A stretch of DNA of 64,000 bases from Phreatobacter sp. (GCF_022843985.1 NZ_JALHMP010000016.1:32666-96665); one strand, 5' to 3'; numbered from the stretch's first letter, positions 28,287 through 36,456 are shown. The notes: generated by a model from the letters alone, not told the origin. Numbers and translations: made by a program.

Positions 28287-28895
28287 TCAGATGCAGCCGG
28301 CGCCCTGGCTTGGCGCCCGGCTCACCGACTCGCCGATGCGTGGACGGGTATAGAGCCGGTCGGAGAGAAGGATCGAGCCCGAGATGAGATAGGCCACCGT
28401 CGGCGTATAGGTGTATTTCACCTCAGCGAGGACAAGGAACCCGGTCGTGCCGATGGCCGGTTTCAGCTCGGCGGGGACGGTCATCGTCTGGCCGCAGGTA
28501 TAGCGTGAGGCGTTGCGTGCATCGCTCCACACGGCCCGCGACACGCCGAGAATATCGGTCTGGATTCCGGTCACGATGATCTGCGCATTGGCGATGGCGA
28601 AGGGAGCGATGATATCCGCCGTCGCATCCATGATGTTGCTCATCTCCGTGTTCGAGATCACGGTTGCCTGGGACGCCAGGTCAGAGAGGGCGCGCGAGGC
28701 GAGCGAGACCTTGCGGTCGGCCTGCAGCCCCTGGGTGGTCTCCACCGTGGCGAGGAACAGGGTCACCATCAATGGCAGGACGAGGGCGAACTCGACGGCC
28801 GAGACCCCCCGGCTGTCGCGGCGCAGGGTGCTCACGGCGCGGACCGCGCGCCGGATCATGGCGCGGGCGCGGCGGAGGGACGTGACGGCGCTCAT
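28287..28895 (-). CDS. TadE/TadG-like pilus assembly pseudopilin
   Basis: The 202-residue protein has a basic N-terminus, the prepilin-like motif RGVSAVEFALVLPLMVT near residue 29 and a single membrane helix. This matches TadE-like minor pseudopilins of Flp/tad systems, processed by the CpaA peptidase and thought to help start or anchor the fibre. The mature region is about 150 residues with one cysteine (YTCGQ). It follows the next TadE gene (11 bp apart) and is the last of three leftward pilus genes divergent from the pilins. The start 28895 was chosen over a longer frame that overlaps the neighbour. Confidence 0.83.
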   Translation of the reverse strand: MSAVTSLRRARAMIRRAVRAVSTLRRDSRGVSAVEFALVLPLMVTLFLATVETTQGLQADRKVSLASRALSDLASQATVISNTEMSNIMDATADIIAPFAIANAQIIVTGIQTDILGVSRAVWSDARNASRYTCGQTMTVPAELKPAIGTTGFLVLAEVKYTYTPTVAYLISGSILLSDRLYTRPRIGESVSRAPSQGAGCI

Positions 28896-28906
28896 GTCGG
28901 CTCCTC

Positions 28907-29500
28907 TCAGAACGGCTCGTTGCGGAAGGCGGCCGTCGCCATCAGCAGGCGCTTGCCGTTGGACAGATTGCCCACGGTCAGGCCGAAGGTCGGCATCAGC
29001 ACGGGCCATTCATAGACGGCCCGAACCACCACGATGTCGCCGCCGTTGCCCTGGGAATAGGTCATGCCGGCATAGTTGACCGCCCCGCCACTGACGGGCG
29101 AGCTCGTGCCGCCGCTCCCGAAATTCGTGTAGGTGCGGACGTCCACTGCAATCCCCGCACAGTTCATCAGAGCATTGGTCTTGTTGCAGATCTCGTTCTT
29201 GAACGCGGCCTGATTGAAGTTCTGGGACTGTGCCTGACCAGTCATGATGAGGCGCGATGCATTGGACGTAGCGGTTTCCAGGACCTGGCCGGCAAAGAAC
29301 ACCATCGCCAGTTCGATGATGGCGAAGAGCAGGAACAGGAACGGACCGGCAACGAGGGCGAATTCCACCGCTGCGACGCCGTCCTTGTCGCGCTGGAACC
29401 GGCGCACGATGCGCGGCTTTGTCATCGCGGCGCGCAGCATCCCCCGGAAGCCGGAATAGCGCGACCCGACGCGCCGAGAGCTTTCCCACGCAGCAGACAT
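28907..29500 (-). CDS. TadE-like pilus assembly pseudopilin
   Basis: The 197-residue protein has the motif DGVAAVEFALVAGPFLFLLFA near residue 40 (shortened: GVAAVEFALV) and one membrane helix, typical of TadE. The mature part contains two cysteines (NEICNK and MNCAG). It stands between the CpaC-N-domain gene and the second TadE/G gene in the leftward arm of the pilus locus. The exact start is uncertain: ATG codons at residues 1, 21 and 26 precede the basic stretch, and the shorter forms look more like the family. Confidence 0.84.
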   Translation of the reverse strand: MSAAWESSRRVGSRYSGFRGMLRAAMTKPRIVRRFQRDKDGVAAVEFALVAGPFLFLLFAIIELAMVFFAGQVLETATSNASRLIMTGQAQSQNFNQAAFKNEICNKTNALMNCAGIAVDVRTYTNFGSGGTSSPVSGGAVNYAGMTYSQGNGGDIVVVRAVYEWPVLMPTFGLTVGNLSNGKRLLMATAAFRNEPF

Positions 29501-29631
29501 GCCCCAACCTCCAAGGGTCCTGGACGCCGAATGGACGTCCCCGGAAGCCTGTCTTAGCGGAAACCTGTTGATGAACCCTTGCCCTGACCGACGGACTTTG
29601 TCGCGAAGGTGCGACCAATCGCCTTGCCGCG

Positions 29632-30183
29632 TCAGCGCGGCGCGGCGCCCCCGGCCGAGGCCGCCCCGTCGCGCGTCCGCGCATTGCCAAGCGCCGTTTC
29701 AAAGAACGCCTTGGAATCACCGACCGCGATGGTCCGCTCGCAGGTGGGCGCGCAGGAATAGGTCTCGCGATCGACGCCGCGATAGACCTGAACCACCGAG
29801 TCATGCTGCACGCGCACGCGAATCTGAATGGTCAGAAGCGGTTCGCCGCGCCCGTCAAGGGCGATGAGATTGGTCGCGCCGACGCTCTTGCCGGTCAGAA
29901 CCATCAAGCCGCCGCGCTGAACGGAGGCGTCGGCGATCAGCGGATTGCCGATGACGAGGGTCGATACATTGGCCGGCAGGCGGAGCACGCGCGCCTGATC
30001 CATCGTTACGGTCATGCCCTGTGCAACGACGCCGGCAAGATCCGCGGAGAGGGCACCGGCGAGCGGGGTTTCCGCTGCCCGCGCGGTCCCAGCGGGGATC
30101 AGTACCATCAGGGCCGCAGCCGCCATCACGACGCTGCGCGCGTAAAGAGGGATCGAGTCGGTGAGCCTGACCATCGTTTTCAT
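29632..30183 (-). CDS. Secreted protein with the pilus-formation (CpaC N-terminal) domain
   Basis: The 183-residue protein has a signal peptide (about residues 1-40, ending near GTARAAE) and a domain at about residues 50-120. There it reads VTMDQARVLRLPANVSTLVIGNP and GGLMVLTGKSVGATNLIALD (given in shortened form). The same domain makes up the N-terminus of the CpaC secretin encoded at 33215. Stand-alone copies are found in alphaproteobacterial tad loci and may assist secretin assembly. A C-terminal extension with CAPTCER could form a disulfide. The start ATG at 30183 is preferred; a longer frame crosses the divergent promoter region. Confidence 0.8.
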   Translation of the reverse strand: MKTMVRLTDSIPLYARSVVMAAAALMVLIPAGTARAAETPLAGALSADLAGVVAQGMTVTMDQARVLRLPANVSTLVIGNPLIADASVQRGGLMVLTGKSVGATNLIALDGRGEPLLTIQIRVRVQHDSVVQVYRGVDRETYSCAPTCERTIAVGDSKAFFETALGNARTRDGAASAGGAAPR

Positions 30184-30708
30184 CGAAGCTCTCGTTCGGG
30201 GCGGTCCAACGTGTTCCTGCAGAAAAACAGAAAATGGTGAACGAATTGCCAATGGCCCGGACGCCGAACTGTCGCAGTGCACCGTGCCCCTGCCGCGCCG
30301 GGTCTGCCCAAATGTCCTGCGACCTGTTTCTTGTCGTATCCACGGCTGCGGTTGCGATTCACCGGCGGCGAAAAAACAATGAAAGTCGGTTGTCCAGGAG
30401 TCGCGGGAGCTTATCATGCGAGATACTTATGTAAAACGTCAATAAAAACGTTCAACTCGTGAAAAAATAAACAAATCTATGTAAATATTATAATTTTCGC
30501 TATGAATTAGCCGAAAATTTATTTTATATTCCGATTAAATGACTATTTAACCACATAAAATACGTTACGGAAATTCATGTATTGACGATTTGGATTTAAC
30601 GATGCGGCAACGGGTGGTCGCTAACGTGAGCGCAGTTCGAACGGATCATAACAACTTGACCGGCGAACAGCGCTCTTTCGGCGCATCGTGGACAACCAGG
30701 AGTCAGCC
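30184..30708. promoter_or_regulatory. Divergent pilus promoter region, strongly AT-rich core
   Basis: This 525-bp stretch has no gene. It separates the leftward tadE/G arm from the rightward pilin arm. Bases about 30420-30600 are very AT-rich in a GC-rich genome, with many T-A steps, which is a pattern bound by MucR/Ros- or H-NS-type silencers. Two TTAACC/TTAACG elements (30547-30554 and 30596-30603) resemble CtrA half-sites. The last 113 bp, from 30596, are repeated before the second pilin gene. A clear sigma-70 -35/-10 pair could not be assigned. Confidence 0.6.
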
Positions 30709-30873
30709 ATGAAGAACCTCTTCGCTCGCTTCGCCCGTGACAACTCGGGCGCCACCGCTATCGAATACGGCCTGATCGCCGCCGGTATCGCTGCCGTCGT
30801 CATCACCGCCGTCTACAACCTCGGCAGCAAGGTCAACGACACTTTCGTCGGCATCAACAACAACCTGAAATAA
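30596..30873 (+). repeat. Duplicated pilin unit, copy 1 (113-bp leader plus pilin gene)
   Basis: This 278-bp unit aligns without gaps to 31154-31431. The pilin coding parts are nearly identical. In the leader the conserved blocks are TTAACGA, GGCAA, CAGTTCGAAC, CAACTTGAC, GGCGAACAGCGC and AGGAGTCAGCC. The sequence further upstream does not match. Confidence 0.85.
30709..30873 (+). CDS. flp: Flp-family type IVb pilin, copy 1
   Basis: The 54-residue prepilin is the subunit of the Flp/tad pilus, used for surface attachment. It has a 14-residue leader ending in DNSG, then ATAIEY, so CpaA should cut after Gly14, leaving Glu at +5 and Tyr at +6 as is usual for Flp pilins. One hydrophobic helix follows and the C-terminus ends GINNNLK. 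The start ATG at 30709 has CCAGGAG 7 nt upstream; a frame starting earlier was rejected. It differs from copy 2 in one residue (Asp44 here, Thr44 there). A strong terminator follows. Confidence 0.95.
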   Translation: MKNLFARFARDNSGATAIEYGLIAAGIAAVVITAVYNLGSKVNDTFVGINNNLK

Positions 30874-30902
30874 CAGTCTCACGCCATACTTCCGGCGGCC
30901 TG

Positions 30903-30948
30903 AACGCCGGCCCTCCACAGATGAGTGGCGGGCCGGCGTTGTCTTTTT
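30903..30948 (+). terminator. Rho-independent terminator after pilin copy 1
   Basis: An 11-bp perfect stem (AACGCCGGCCC at 30903-30913 with its complement at 30930-30940), a 16-nt loop and GTCTTTTT make a strong intrinsic terminator. Copy 2 must therefore have its own promoter. Confidence 0.88.
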
Positions 30949-31153
30949 GAAAGCTGCCTCGTGTCAGCATCGCAAAATGATGCGGGATTTCCGCAGTCAA
31001 AATATTAAAAACGTTGATAGAAATCCAAAAAATAAAATATTAACTAAACTAAACATAAGAATTAAGCGGAGTAATGCGAATGAAACTGATCCTCAATACG
31101 ATTTTAACTGAACTGTGATGCATGCTTCGATTGAAATTTTGCGAAGCTTTGAC

Positions 31154-31431
31154 TTAACGAAGGGGCAAGGGCTTCTCGATAGGGTCCAGTCAGTTCGAAC
31201 CGTTCATCGCAACTTGACGGGCGAACAGCGCGCTTCCGGCGCGTCGTGGACATCTAGGAGTCAGCCATGAAGAACCTCTTCGCGCGTTTCGCCCGTGACA
31301 ATTCGGGCGCCACCGCCATCGAATACGGCCTGATCGCCGCCGGCATCGCCGCCGTCGTCATCACCGCCGTCTACAACCTCGGCAGCAAGGTCAACACCAC
31401 TTTCGTCGGCATCAACAACAACCTGAAGTGA
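31154..31431 (+). repeat. Duplicated pilin unit, copy 2 (113-bp leader plus pilin gene)
   Basis: This is the second copy of the 278-bp unit. The stretch just before it (about 30990-31150) is again AT-rich but not similar in sequence to the AT-rich DNA before copy 1. The TTAACGA element sits exactly 113 nt before the ATG in both copies. Confidence 0.85.
31267..31431 (+). CDS. flp: Flp-family type IVb pilin, copy 2
   Basis: The 54-residue prepilin has the same leader and cleavage site as copy 1 (SG followed by ATAIEY). It differs only at residue 44, Thr instead of Asp, in VNTTFVG. It has its own AGGAG site, its own AT-rich upstream DNA and its own terminator. The two genes could be expressed at different times or levels, or simply raise the pilin dose. 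The encoded protein is too short for many gene finders. Confidence 0.94.
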   Translation: MKNLFARFARDNSGATAIEYGLIAAGIAAVVITAVYNLGSKVNTTFVGINNNLK

Positions 31432-31454
31432 TCGCAGCGCCTCTTCGCCAATAC

Positions 31455-31486
31455 GATGGCCCGCCCCCCGGCGGGCCATCGGTTTT
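31455..31486 (+). terminator. Rho-independent terminator after pilin copy 2
   Basis: An 11-bp stem (GATGGCCCGCC with its complement) and a 4-nt CCCC loop are followed by GGTTTTCC. It separates the pilin transcript from the cpaA gene. Confidence 0.75.
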
Positions 31487-31501
31487 CCGAAAGTCCGATC
31501 C

Positions 31502-31678
31502 ATGCACGTCCTGACGGGACACGCCGCGACCAGCCGACCGGACCATCGGAACGCCCTCGACAGGAACGCCTTCGGCACCCTGCGTCAAGAGTCACGCCGC
31601 GACACCCGCATGGTGATCGCCGTCCTGCTCGTCGCCATCACGACCGGCCTGATCGGCCTCGTTCATTCACTGTCCTGA
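31502..31678 (+). CDS. Small putative membrane protein between pilin and cpaA
   Basis: This 58-codon frame encodes a polar, Arg/Asp-rich N-terminal half and one hydrophobic helix near the C-terminus (VIAVLLVAITTGLIGLVHS). No family was recognised and no good ribosome binding site precedes the ATG at 31502; the start would also lie just behind the terminator. It may be a real small inner-membrane protein of the pilus locus or a chance frame. Confidence 0.4.
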   Translation: MHVLTGHAATSRPDHRNALDRNAFGTLRQESRRDTRMVIAVLLVAITTGLIGLVHSLS

Positions 31679-31727
31679 AACCGGGCCTGTCCTATCGTCG
31701 GATCATGACCTGACCGGAAGGGATGCC

Positions 31728-32234
31728 ATGTTCGAGTTCGCCATTCTTCTCATCTTCCCGGCGATGATGGCCTTTGCGGCGGCCAGTGACCTCTTCACCA
31801 TGACAATCTCGAACCGTGTCTCGCTGATCCTGGTGGCGGGGTTCCTGGTGCTGGCCTTCCTCACCGGTATGAGCTGGCCCGCCATCGGCATGCACCTGGC
31901 GGCCGGATTCCTCGTCCTGAGCATCTGTTTTGTCTGCTTCGCCCTCGGCTGGATGGGCGGTGGCGACGCCAAGCTCGCAGCCTCTACGGCACTCTGGCTC
32001 GGCTGGAGCCAGCTTCTGGATTACGCGGTCTACGCCTCGCTGTTCGGAGGCCTCCTGACCATCGGGCTCCTCGTCCTGCGAGGGGCGCCCCTCCATCCCC
32101 CTTTCCTGCTGCGCGAAGGCTGGTATGCCCGCATGACCGATGCCAAGACCGGCATCCCCTATGGGATCGCTCTGGCCGCTGCGGGCCTCATGCTCTATCC
32201 CCAGAGCTTCTGGATGACCGCCGCCCTGCGCTAA
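31728..32234 (+). CDS. cpaA: Prepilin peptidase CpaA (TadV), family A24
   Basis: CpaA cleaves the leader of Flp pilins and TadE/F pseudopilins at the inner membrane. The 168-residue protein has four to five membrane helices and the two catalytic aspartates: one in AAASDLFTM near residue 21 and one in GGGDAKL near residue 79. It lacks the methylase domain of long prepilin peptidases, as is usual for this family. It lies upstream of cpaB in the rightward pilus operon. Confidence 0.93.
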   Translation: MFEFAILLIFPAMMAFAAASDLFTMTISNRVSLILVAGFLVLAFLTGMSWPAIGMHLAAGFLVLSICFVCFALGWMGGGDAKLAASTALWLGWSQLLDYAVYASLFGGLLTIGLLVLRGAPLHPPFLLREGWYARMTDAKTGIPYGIALAAAGLMLYPQSFWMTAALR

Positions 32235-32290
32235 AAATCGGTGACCTTGGGGCAGGTCATCGATCGTTAAGTCAATTTGCTCACCGGCAG

Positions 32291-32305
32291 TTAACCATAA
32301 GTTGA
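32291..32305 (+). promoter_or_regulatory. CtrA-like binding site before cpaB
   Basis: TTAACCATAAGTTGA matches the CtrA consensus TTAA-N7-TTAA with one change (TTGA), and its first 8 bases are the classic TTAACCAT. It lies 68 bp before cpaB. CtrA is known to drive pilin expression in Caulobacter, so cell-cycle control of the pilus operon is a reasonable inference. Confidence 0.5.
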
Positions 32306-32372
32306 CCTTTCCCTGATCGAATCCGGTTCGAGACGAGGCGAGTTGCGCCTGGTCGCGCCGAGGGTTCGTGGG

Positions 32373-33218
32373 ATGCGTTTGAAGCCTGCACAGATCGTGG
32401 TCATCGCCGTGGCGCTCGGAGCGGGCGGTCTTGCGGCGATGATGATGGGGAGCCGCCAGACGGCCGTCCCGGCGCCGCAGCAGGCCGCTGCGCCCGCGCC
32501 GCAGATCCCGACCGTCGAGGTCCTGGTCGCCAATGCCGACCTGCCGCTCGGCAAGATCATCCTGCCCAACGACGTCACCTGGCGCCGTTGGCCCGAAGAG
32601 GCCGGGACCGGCAGCTTCGTCGTCCGCCGCACGGGCGACAGCGGCGCCGCCGCCCTCGACGAGGTCATTGGTTCCATCGTGCGGACCACCTTCGTCCCGG
32701 GCGAGCCCATCCGGCCCAACCGGCTGGTGAAGGGCAATCGCGGCTTCATGTCGGCGATCCTCACCCCCGGCATGCGCGCGATCGCCGCCCCGATCGACGA
32801 CCCCTCCCGCGGCGCCGGAGCCTTCATCCTGCCGAACGACCGCGTCGACGTCATCCTCGCCCGCCGCAACAGCAACGCGGCCGCCACGGCCGAGGGCCTG
32901 ACTCACACCACAGCCACCGTCCTTCGCAATGTACGGGTTCTCGCTGTCGACCAGACGGTCGAGGAGCGTGGCGGCGAAAAGACGATCGTCGGCCGCACGG
33001 CGACGCTCGAACTCACCCCGCCCCAGGCCGAGACCCTCGCCCTCGCCCGCGAACTGGGGACCCTGTCCCTGTCGCTGCGCAGCCTTGCCGACGCGTCCGT
33101 TTCCAACCTGGCAGGCGAAGGCGCCGGCACTGGCGATGCGCTGTTCGGCCAGGAGGGCCGCATCGCCATTGTCCGCCACGGCGTGCGCTCCGTCGTCGGC
33201 AGCCAGGGACCGGAATGA
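32373..33218 (+). CDS. cpaB: Flp pilus assembly protein CpaB (RcpC)
   Basis: The 281-residue periplasmic protein has an N-terminal membrane anchor (IVVIAVALGAGGLAAMMM), an Ala/Pro-rich linker and a SAF domain from about residue 45 (VLVANADLPLGKIILPNDVTW in shortened form: LPLGKIILPNDV). CpaB supports the secretin CpaC. The ATG at 32373 was chosen; a TTG ten codons upstream is possible but has no benefit. The stop overlaps the cpaC start. Confidence 0.92.
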   Translation: MRLKPAQIVVIAVALGAGGLAAMMMGSRQTAVPAPQQAAAPAPQIPTVEVLVANADLPLGKIILPNDVTWRRWPEEAGTGSFVVRRTGDSGAAALDEVIGSIVRTTFVPGEPIRPNRLVKGNRGFMSAILTPGMRAIAAPIDDPSRGAGAFILPNDRVDVILARRNSNAAATAEGLTHTTATVLRNVRVLAVDQTVEERGGEKTIVGRTATLELTPPQAETLALARELGTLSLSLRSLADASVSNLAGEGAGTGDALFGQEGRIAIVRHGVRSVVGSQGPE

Positions 33219-34714
33219 TGACGCAGCGCCGTCCCACGCCCACCGTTCTGAAAGAGGCCCTCATGTTCGCCCGGTTGCGCTGCACGATGATGTCCGGCCG
33301 TCACCTGGCTTTCGCACTGGCCTCCCTTGCCATCCTGGGGCTCGCGGTGCCTCCCGCGGTCGCGCAGCAGAGCACCGTGCAGCGCCAGCAGCGCCCCGCC
33401 GCCAGCAACACCATCACGCTCGGCGTCGGCAAGTCACTGCCTGTCGAGCTGCCGCGCGACGCCCGTGACGTGATCGTCGCCAATCCGGCCATCGCCAATG
33501 CCGTCGTGCGTTCCGCCCGCCGCGCTTTCCTGATCGGCGTGGCGGTCGGGCAGACCAATGTCTTCTTCCTCGATGCCGAGGGGCGCCAGATCGCCTCCTA
33601 CGACATCGAGGTCGGCCGCGACCTCGTCGGCCTGCGCCAGACCCTGCGTTCAGCGCTGCCTCATGCCGGTATCGAGGTGCGCTCGGTCGCCGATGCCGTC
33701 GTCGTGTCCGGCCAGGTCATGACGCCGCTCGAGGCGCAGCAGGCCATCGATATCGCCACCAAGCTGGTCGGCGACGAGAAGAAGGTGGTCAACGCCATTT
33801 CCATCCGCGGCCGCGATCAGGTCCACCTCAAGGTCACCGTCTCGGAAGTCCAGCGCACCGCCATCAAGCAGCTCGGCGTCAATCTTGCCGCCTTTGATCC
33901 GACATCCACCCTGACGGGGGCGTCGGGCAACCTCGGCAATGCCGGCGGCTTCGTCTACGGCCTGCTCACCGCCGGCCGCTACAACGCCACCGGAACCGCC
34001 CCGTCCAACACCGCCGTTATCGGCACCCGGGTCGGCAACAATGTCTTCAACAGCACGATCCAGGCCTTTGAGGAGCACGGTCTCGTGCGGACCCTCGCCG
34101 AGCCGACACTGACTGCCATTTCCGGCGAACAGGCGAAGTTTCTCGCCGGTGGCGAATTCCCGGTCCCGACCGGCCGCGACATGACCGGCAACGTGACCAT
34201 CGAGTTCAAGCCTTTCGGTATCGGCCTCGCCTTCACGCCTGTTGTCCTGTCGGAAGGCCGCATCAGCCTGCGTGTCGGCGTCGAGGTCAGCGAGATCGAC
34301 AACCAGCTCACCGTCCAGCTCTCCAACGTCACCGTCCGCGGCCTGCGCACCCGCCGCGCCGACACCACGATCGAACTGCCGTCCGGCGGCACCATGGTCA
34401 TGGCCGGCCTGCTGCAGGAACAGACCCGCCAGAACATCTCCGGCACGCCGGGCCTTCTCAACATGCCCGTCCTCGGGGCCCTGTTCCGCTCGCGCGACTA
34501 TCAGCGCGGCCAGACCGAACTCGTCGTCATGGTCACGCCCTATATCGTACGGCCGACCTCGGCCAACCAGCTCGCCCGTCCCGACGACAATCTCCAGGAC
34601 GCTTCCGATCCGGCCGGAATCCTCATCGGCCGCCTCAACCGCATCTACGGCTCCGGTCAGCCGCCGGCCGCCGGTGGACGCTTCAACGGACCGGTGGGGT
34701 TCATCCGTGACTGA
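33215..34714 (+). CDS. cpaC: Flp pilus secretin CpaC (RcpA)
   Basis: CpaC forms the outer-membrane channel for the pilus. The 499-residue protein has a signal peptide (hydrophobic stretch LAFALASLAILGLAV) and a pilus-formation domain at about residues 70-135. A BON-like piece (VVVSGQVMTPLEAQQA) follows, and then the secretin domain from about residue 215 to 445 with GTPGLLNMPVLGALFRS. The start may be 33215 or a later ATG at 33263 with GAAAGAGG upstream. It is translationally coupled to cpaB. Confidence 0.94.
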   Translation: MMTQRRPTPTVLKEALMFARLRCTMMSGRHLAFALASLAILGLAVPPAVAQQSTVQRQQRPAASNTITLGVGKSLPVELPRDARDVIVANPAIANAVVRSARRAFLIGVAVGQTNVFFLDAEGRQIASYDIEVGRDLVGLRQTLRSALPHAGIEVRSVADAVVVSGQVMTPLEAQQAIDIATKLVGDEKKVVNAISIRGRDQVHLKVTVSEVQRTAIKQLGVNLAAFDPTSTLTGASGNLGNAGGFVYGLLTAGRYNATGTAPSNTAVIGTRVGNNVFNSTIQAFEEHGLVRTLAEPTLTAISGEQAKFLAGGEFPVPTGRDMTGNVTIEFKPFGIGLAFTPVVLSEGRISLRVGVEVSEIDNQLTVQLSNVTVRGLRTRRADTTIELPSGGTMVMAGLLQEQTRQNISGTPGLLNMPVLGALFRSRDYQRGQTELVVMVTPYIVRPTSANQLARPDDNLQDASDPAGILIGRLNRIYGSGQPPAAGGRFNGPVGFIRD

Positions 34715-34742
34715 CCGCGCGTGTATCAAGAAGGATAGGACC

Positions 34743-35183
34743 ATGTCGTTCGGCACCACTGCGAAGCTGACCCTGGTCGGTCTGGCGCTTGCGCTCGGCG
34801 GCTGCAAATCGGTCGCGACGATGCACGACCCCTATCCGCACGACTATCGGATGCGCCATCCGATCGTTGTCGGACCGCAGGGCGCCTATGTCACGTCCCA
34901 GTGTGGCCAGTGGCCGGAGGACCTTGGCGTCGGCCCGGGCAATGTCAGTGCGCTCAACCGGCCGAACTGGAACCACGGTTGCGCCACCCAGCACAATCTG
35001 GCCGCCATCGTCGCCAATCCCAACGACCTCCTGCAGCCACGCGCCGAGGGCGGGCTCGATGCCGCCCGTCGCCAGACGGTCATCGGCCGCTACCGCCGCG
35101 GCGATGCACCCGGGCCCCATACCATTCATACCCCCATCCAGCCGCTCACCGACATCAAGAGCGCCGTGCAGGGCGGAGGCTGA
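34743..35183 (+). CDS. cpaD: CpaD-like pilus lipoprotein, short form
   Basis: The 146-residue protein has a lipobox (LALALGGC) and the CpaD core: RHPIVV near residue 38, CGQWPEDLG near residue 57, NWNHGCATQHNLAAIVANP near residue 77 and a C-terminal RRQTVIGRYRRG. Typical CpaD is about 200-240 residues, so roughly 70 residues between the HPIVV and CGQWP parts are missing. CpaD is an outer-membrane lipoprotein that helps place the secretin. A longer frame from upstream overlaps cpaC and was rejected. Confidence 0.85.
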   Translation: MSFGTTAKLTLVGLALALGGCKSVATMHDPYPHDYRMRHPIVVGPQGAYVTSQCGQWPEDLGVGPGNVSALNRPNWNHGCATQHNLAAIVANPNDLLQPRAEGGLDAARRQTVIGRYRRGDAPGPHTIHTPIQPLTDIKSAVQGGG

Positions 35184-35187
35184 GCCC

Positions 35188-36456
35188 GTGACAGACGAAG
35201 CCAACCAGACTGCCGACGGCGGCGGCGAGCAGATCGCCGCAGTTCCGCGCATTTCGCTGCAGGCCTTCTGCGAAACACCGGAACTCGCCTCCGTCATTGC
35301 CGATGCGGCCGAGGACCGGCGCATGGACAAGGCCCATGTGCGCGTCCAGATGGGCGGCGCCCCGGGTGCCGTCGAGGCCTATCGCTCGGCGCCGACCCCG
35401 AACGTCGTCATTCTCGAGACCCTTGGCCGCAAGGGCGAGATCATCGGTCATCTCGACGAGCTCGCCGAGGTGTGTGATGCCACGACCAAGGTCATCGTCA
35501 TCGGCCAGGTCAACGACATCGTTCTCTACCGCGAGCTGATGGCCCGCGGCGTCAGCGAGTACATCATCGGCGCGCCCGGCGTCCTCGACGTGATCCGCAC
35601 CGTGTCGGGTCTCTATGCGAACGAGGGTGCCAAGCCGGTCGGGCGGACCATCGCCGTCATCGGTGCTAAGGGCGGTGTCGGTGCGTCGACCATCGCCCAC
35701 AACCTCGCCTGGGCCATTTCGCGCGACATCGGCACCGATACCTGCATCGCCGACATGGATCTTGCCTTCGGCACCGGCGGCCTCGACTTCAACCAGGATC
35801 CGCCGCAGGGCATCGCCGATGCGATCTTCTCGCCGGACCGTGTCGACACCGCTTTCATCGACCGCTTGCTGTCGCGCTGCTCTGACAAACTATCGTTGCT
35901 CGCCGCGCCGGCGACCCTCGAGCGGGTCAGCGATCTCGGCCCCGAGGCCTTCGATCCGCTTTTCGACATCCTCAAGGCGACAGTACCCTCCATCGTCATG
36001 GACCTGCCGCATACCTGGACCGGCTGGACCCGCCGCTGCCTCATCCAGGCTGACGACATCCTCGTTGTCGCGGCTCCGGACCTTGCCAACTTGCGCAATG
36101 CCAAGAACCTGATGGATCTCCTGCGCGCCTCGCGGCCGAACGACACGCCGCCGCGCTACATCCTCAACCAGGCCGGCCTTGCCAAGCGCCCCGAGATCAA
36201 GCCAGCCGACTTCGCCAAGGCACTCGAAGCCGAACCCATTGCCGTGATTGCCTTCGAGCCGCAGCTCTTCGGCACCGCCGCCAACAACGGTCAGATGATC
36301 GCGGAAATGGAGCCGGGTCACCGGATCGCCCAGCAGTTCACCGATCTCGCCTTGGCGCTGACCGGTCGTCACGACACGAGGCGGGCGCGCCCCGGGCTTC
36401 TCGGCCCCCTGTCGCCCCTCCTCGAGAAACTCTCCCAGTTCCGCAAGAAGGCCTGA
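35188..36456 (+). CDS. cpaE: Pilus localisation ATPase CpaE (TadZ)
   Basis: The 422-residue protein joins an atypical receiver-like domain (about residues 20-145) to a ParA/MinD ATPase domain with a deviant Walker A, KGGVGAST at residues 161-168, and a DMDLAFGTGGLDF motif. TadZ/CpaE proteins place the pilus machine at the cell pole. The start is GTG at 35188 with GGAGG 9 nt upstream; the longer frame into cpaD was rejected. Confidence 0.93.
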   Translation: MTDEANQTADGGGEQIAAVPRISLQAFCETPELASVIADAAEDRRMDKAHVRVQMGGAPGAVEAYRSAPTPNVVILETLGRKGEIIGHLDELAEVCDATTKVIVIGQVNDIVLYRELMARGVSEYIIGAPGVLDVIRTVSGLYANEGAKPVGRTIAVIGAKGGVGASTIAHNLAWAISRDIGTDTCIADMDLAFGTGGLDFNQDPPQGIADAIFSPDRVDTAFIDRLLSRCSDKLSLLAAPATLERVSDLGPEAFDPLFDILKATVPSIVMDLPHTWTGWTRRCLIQADDILVVAAPDLANLRNAKNLMDLLRASRPNDTPPRYILNQAGLAKRPEIKPADFAKALEAEPIAVIAFEPQLFGTAANNGQMIAEMEPGHRIAQQFTDLALALTGRHDTRRARPGLLGPLSPLLEKLSQFRKKA

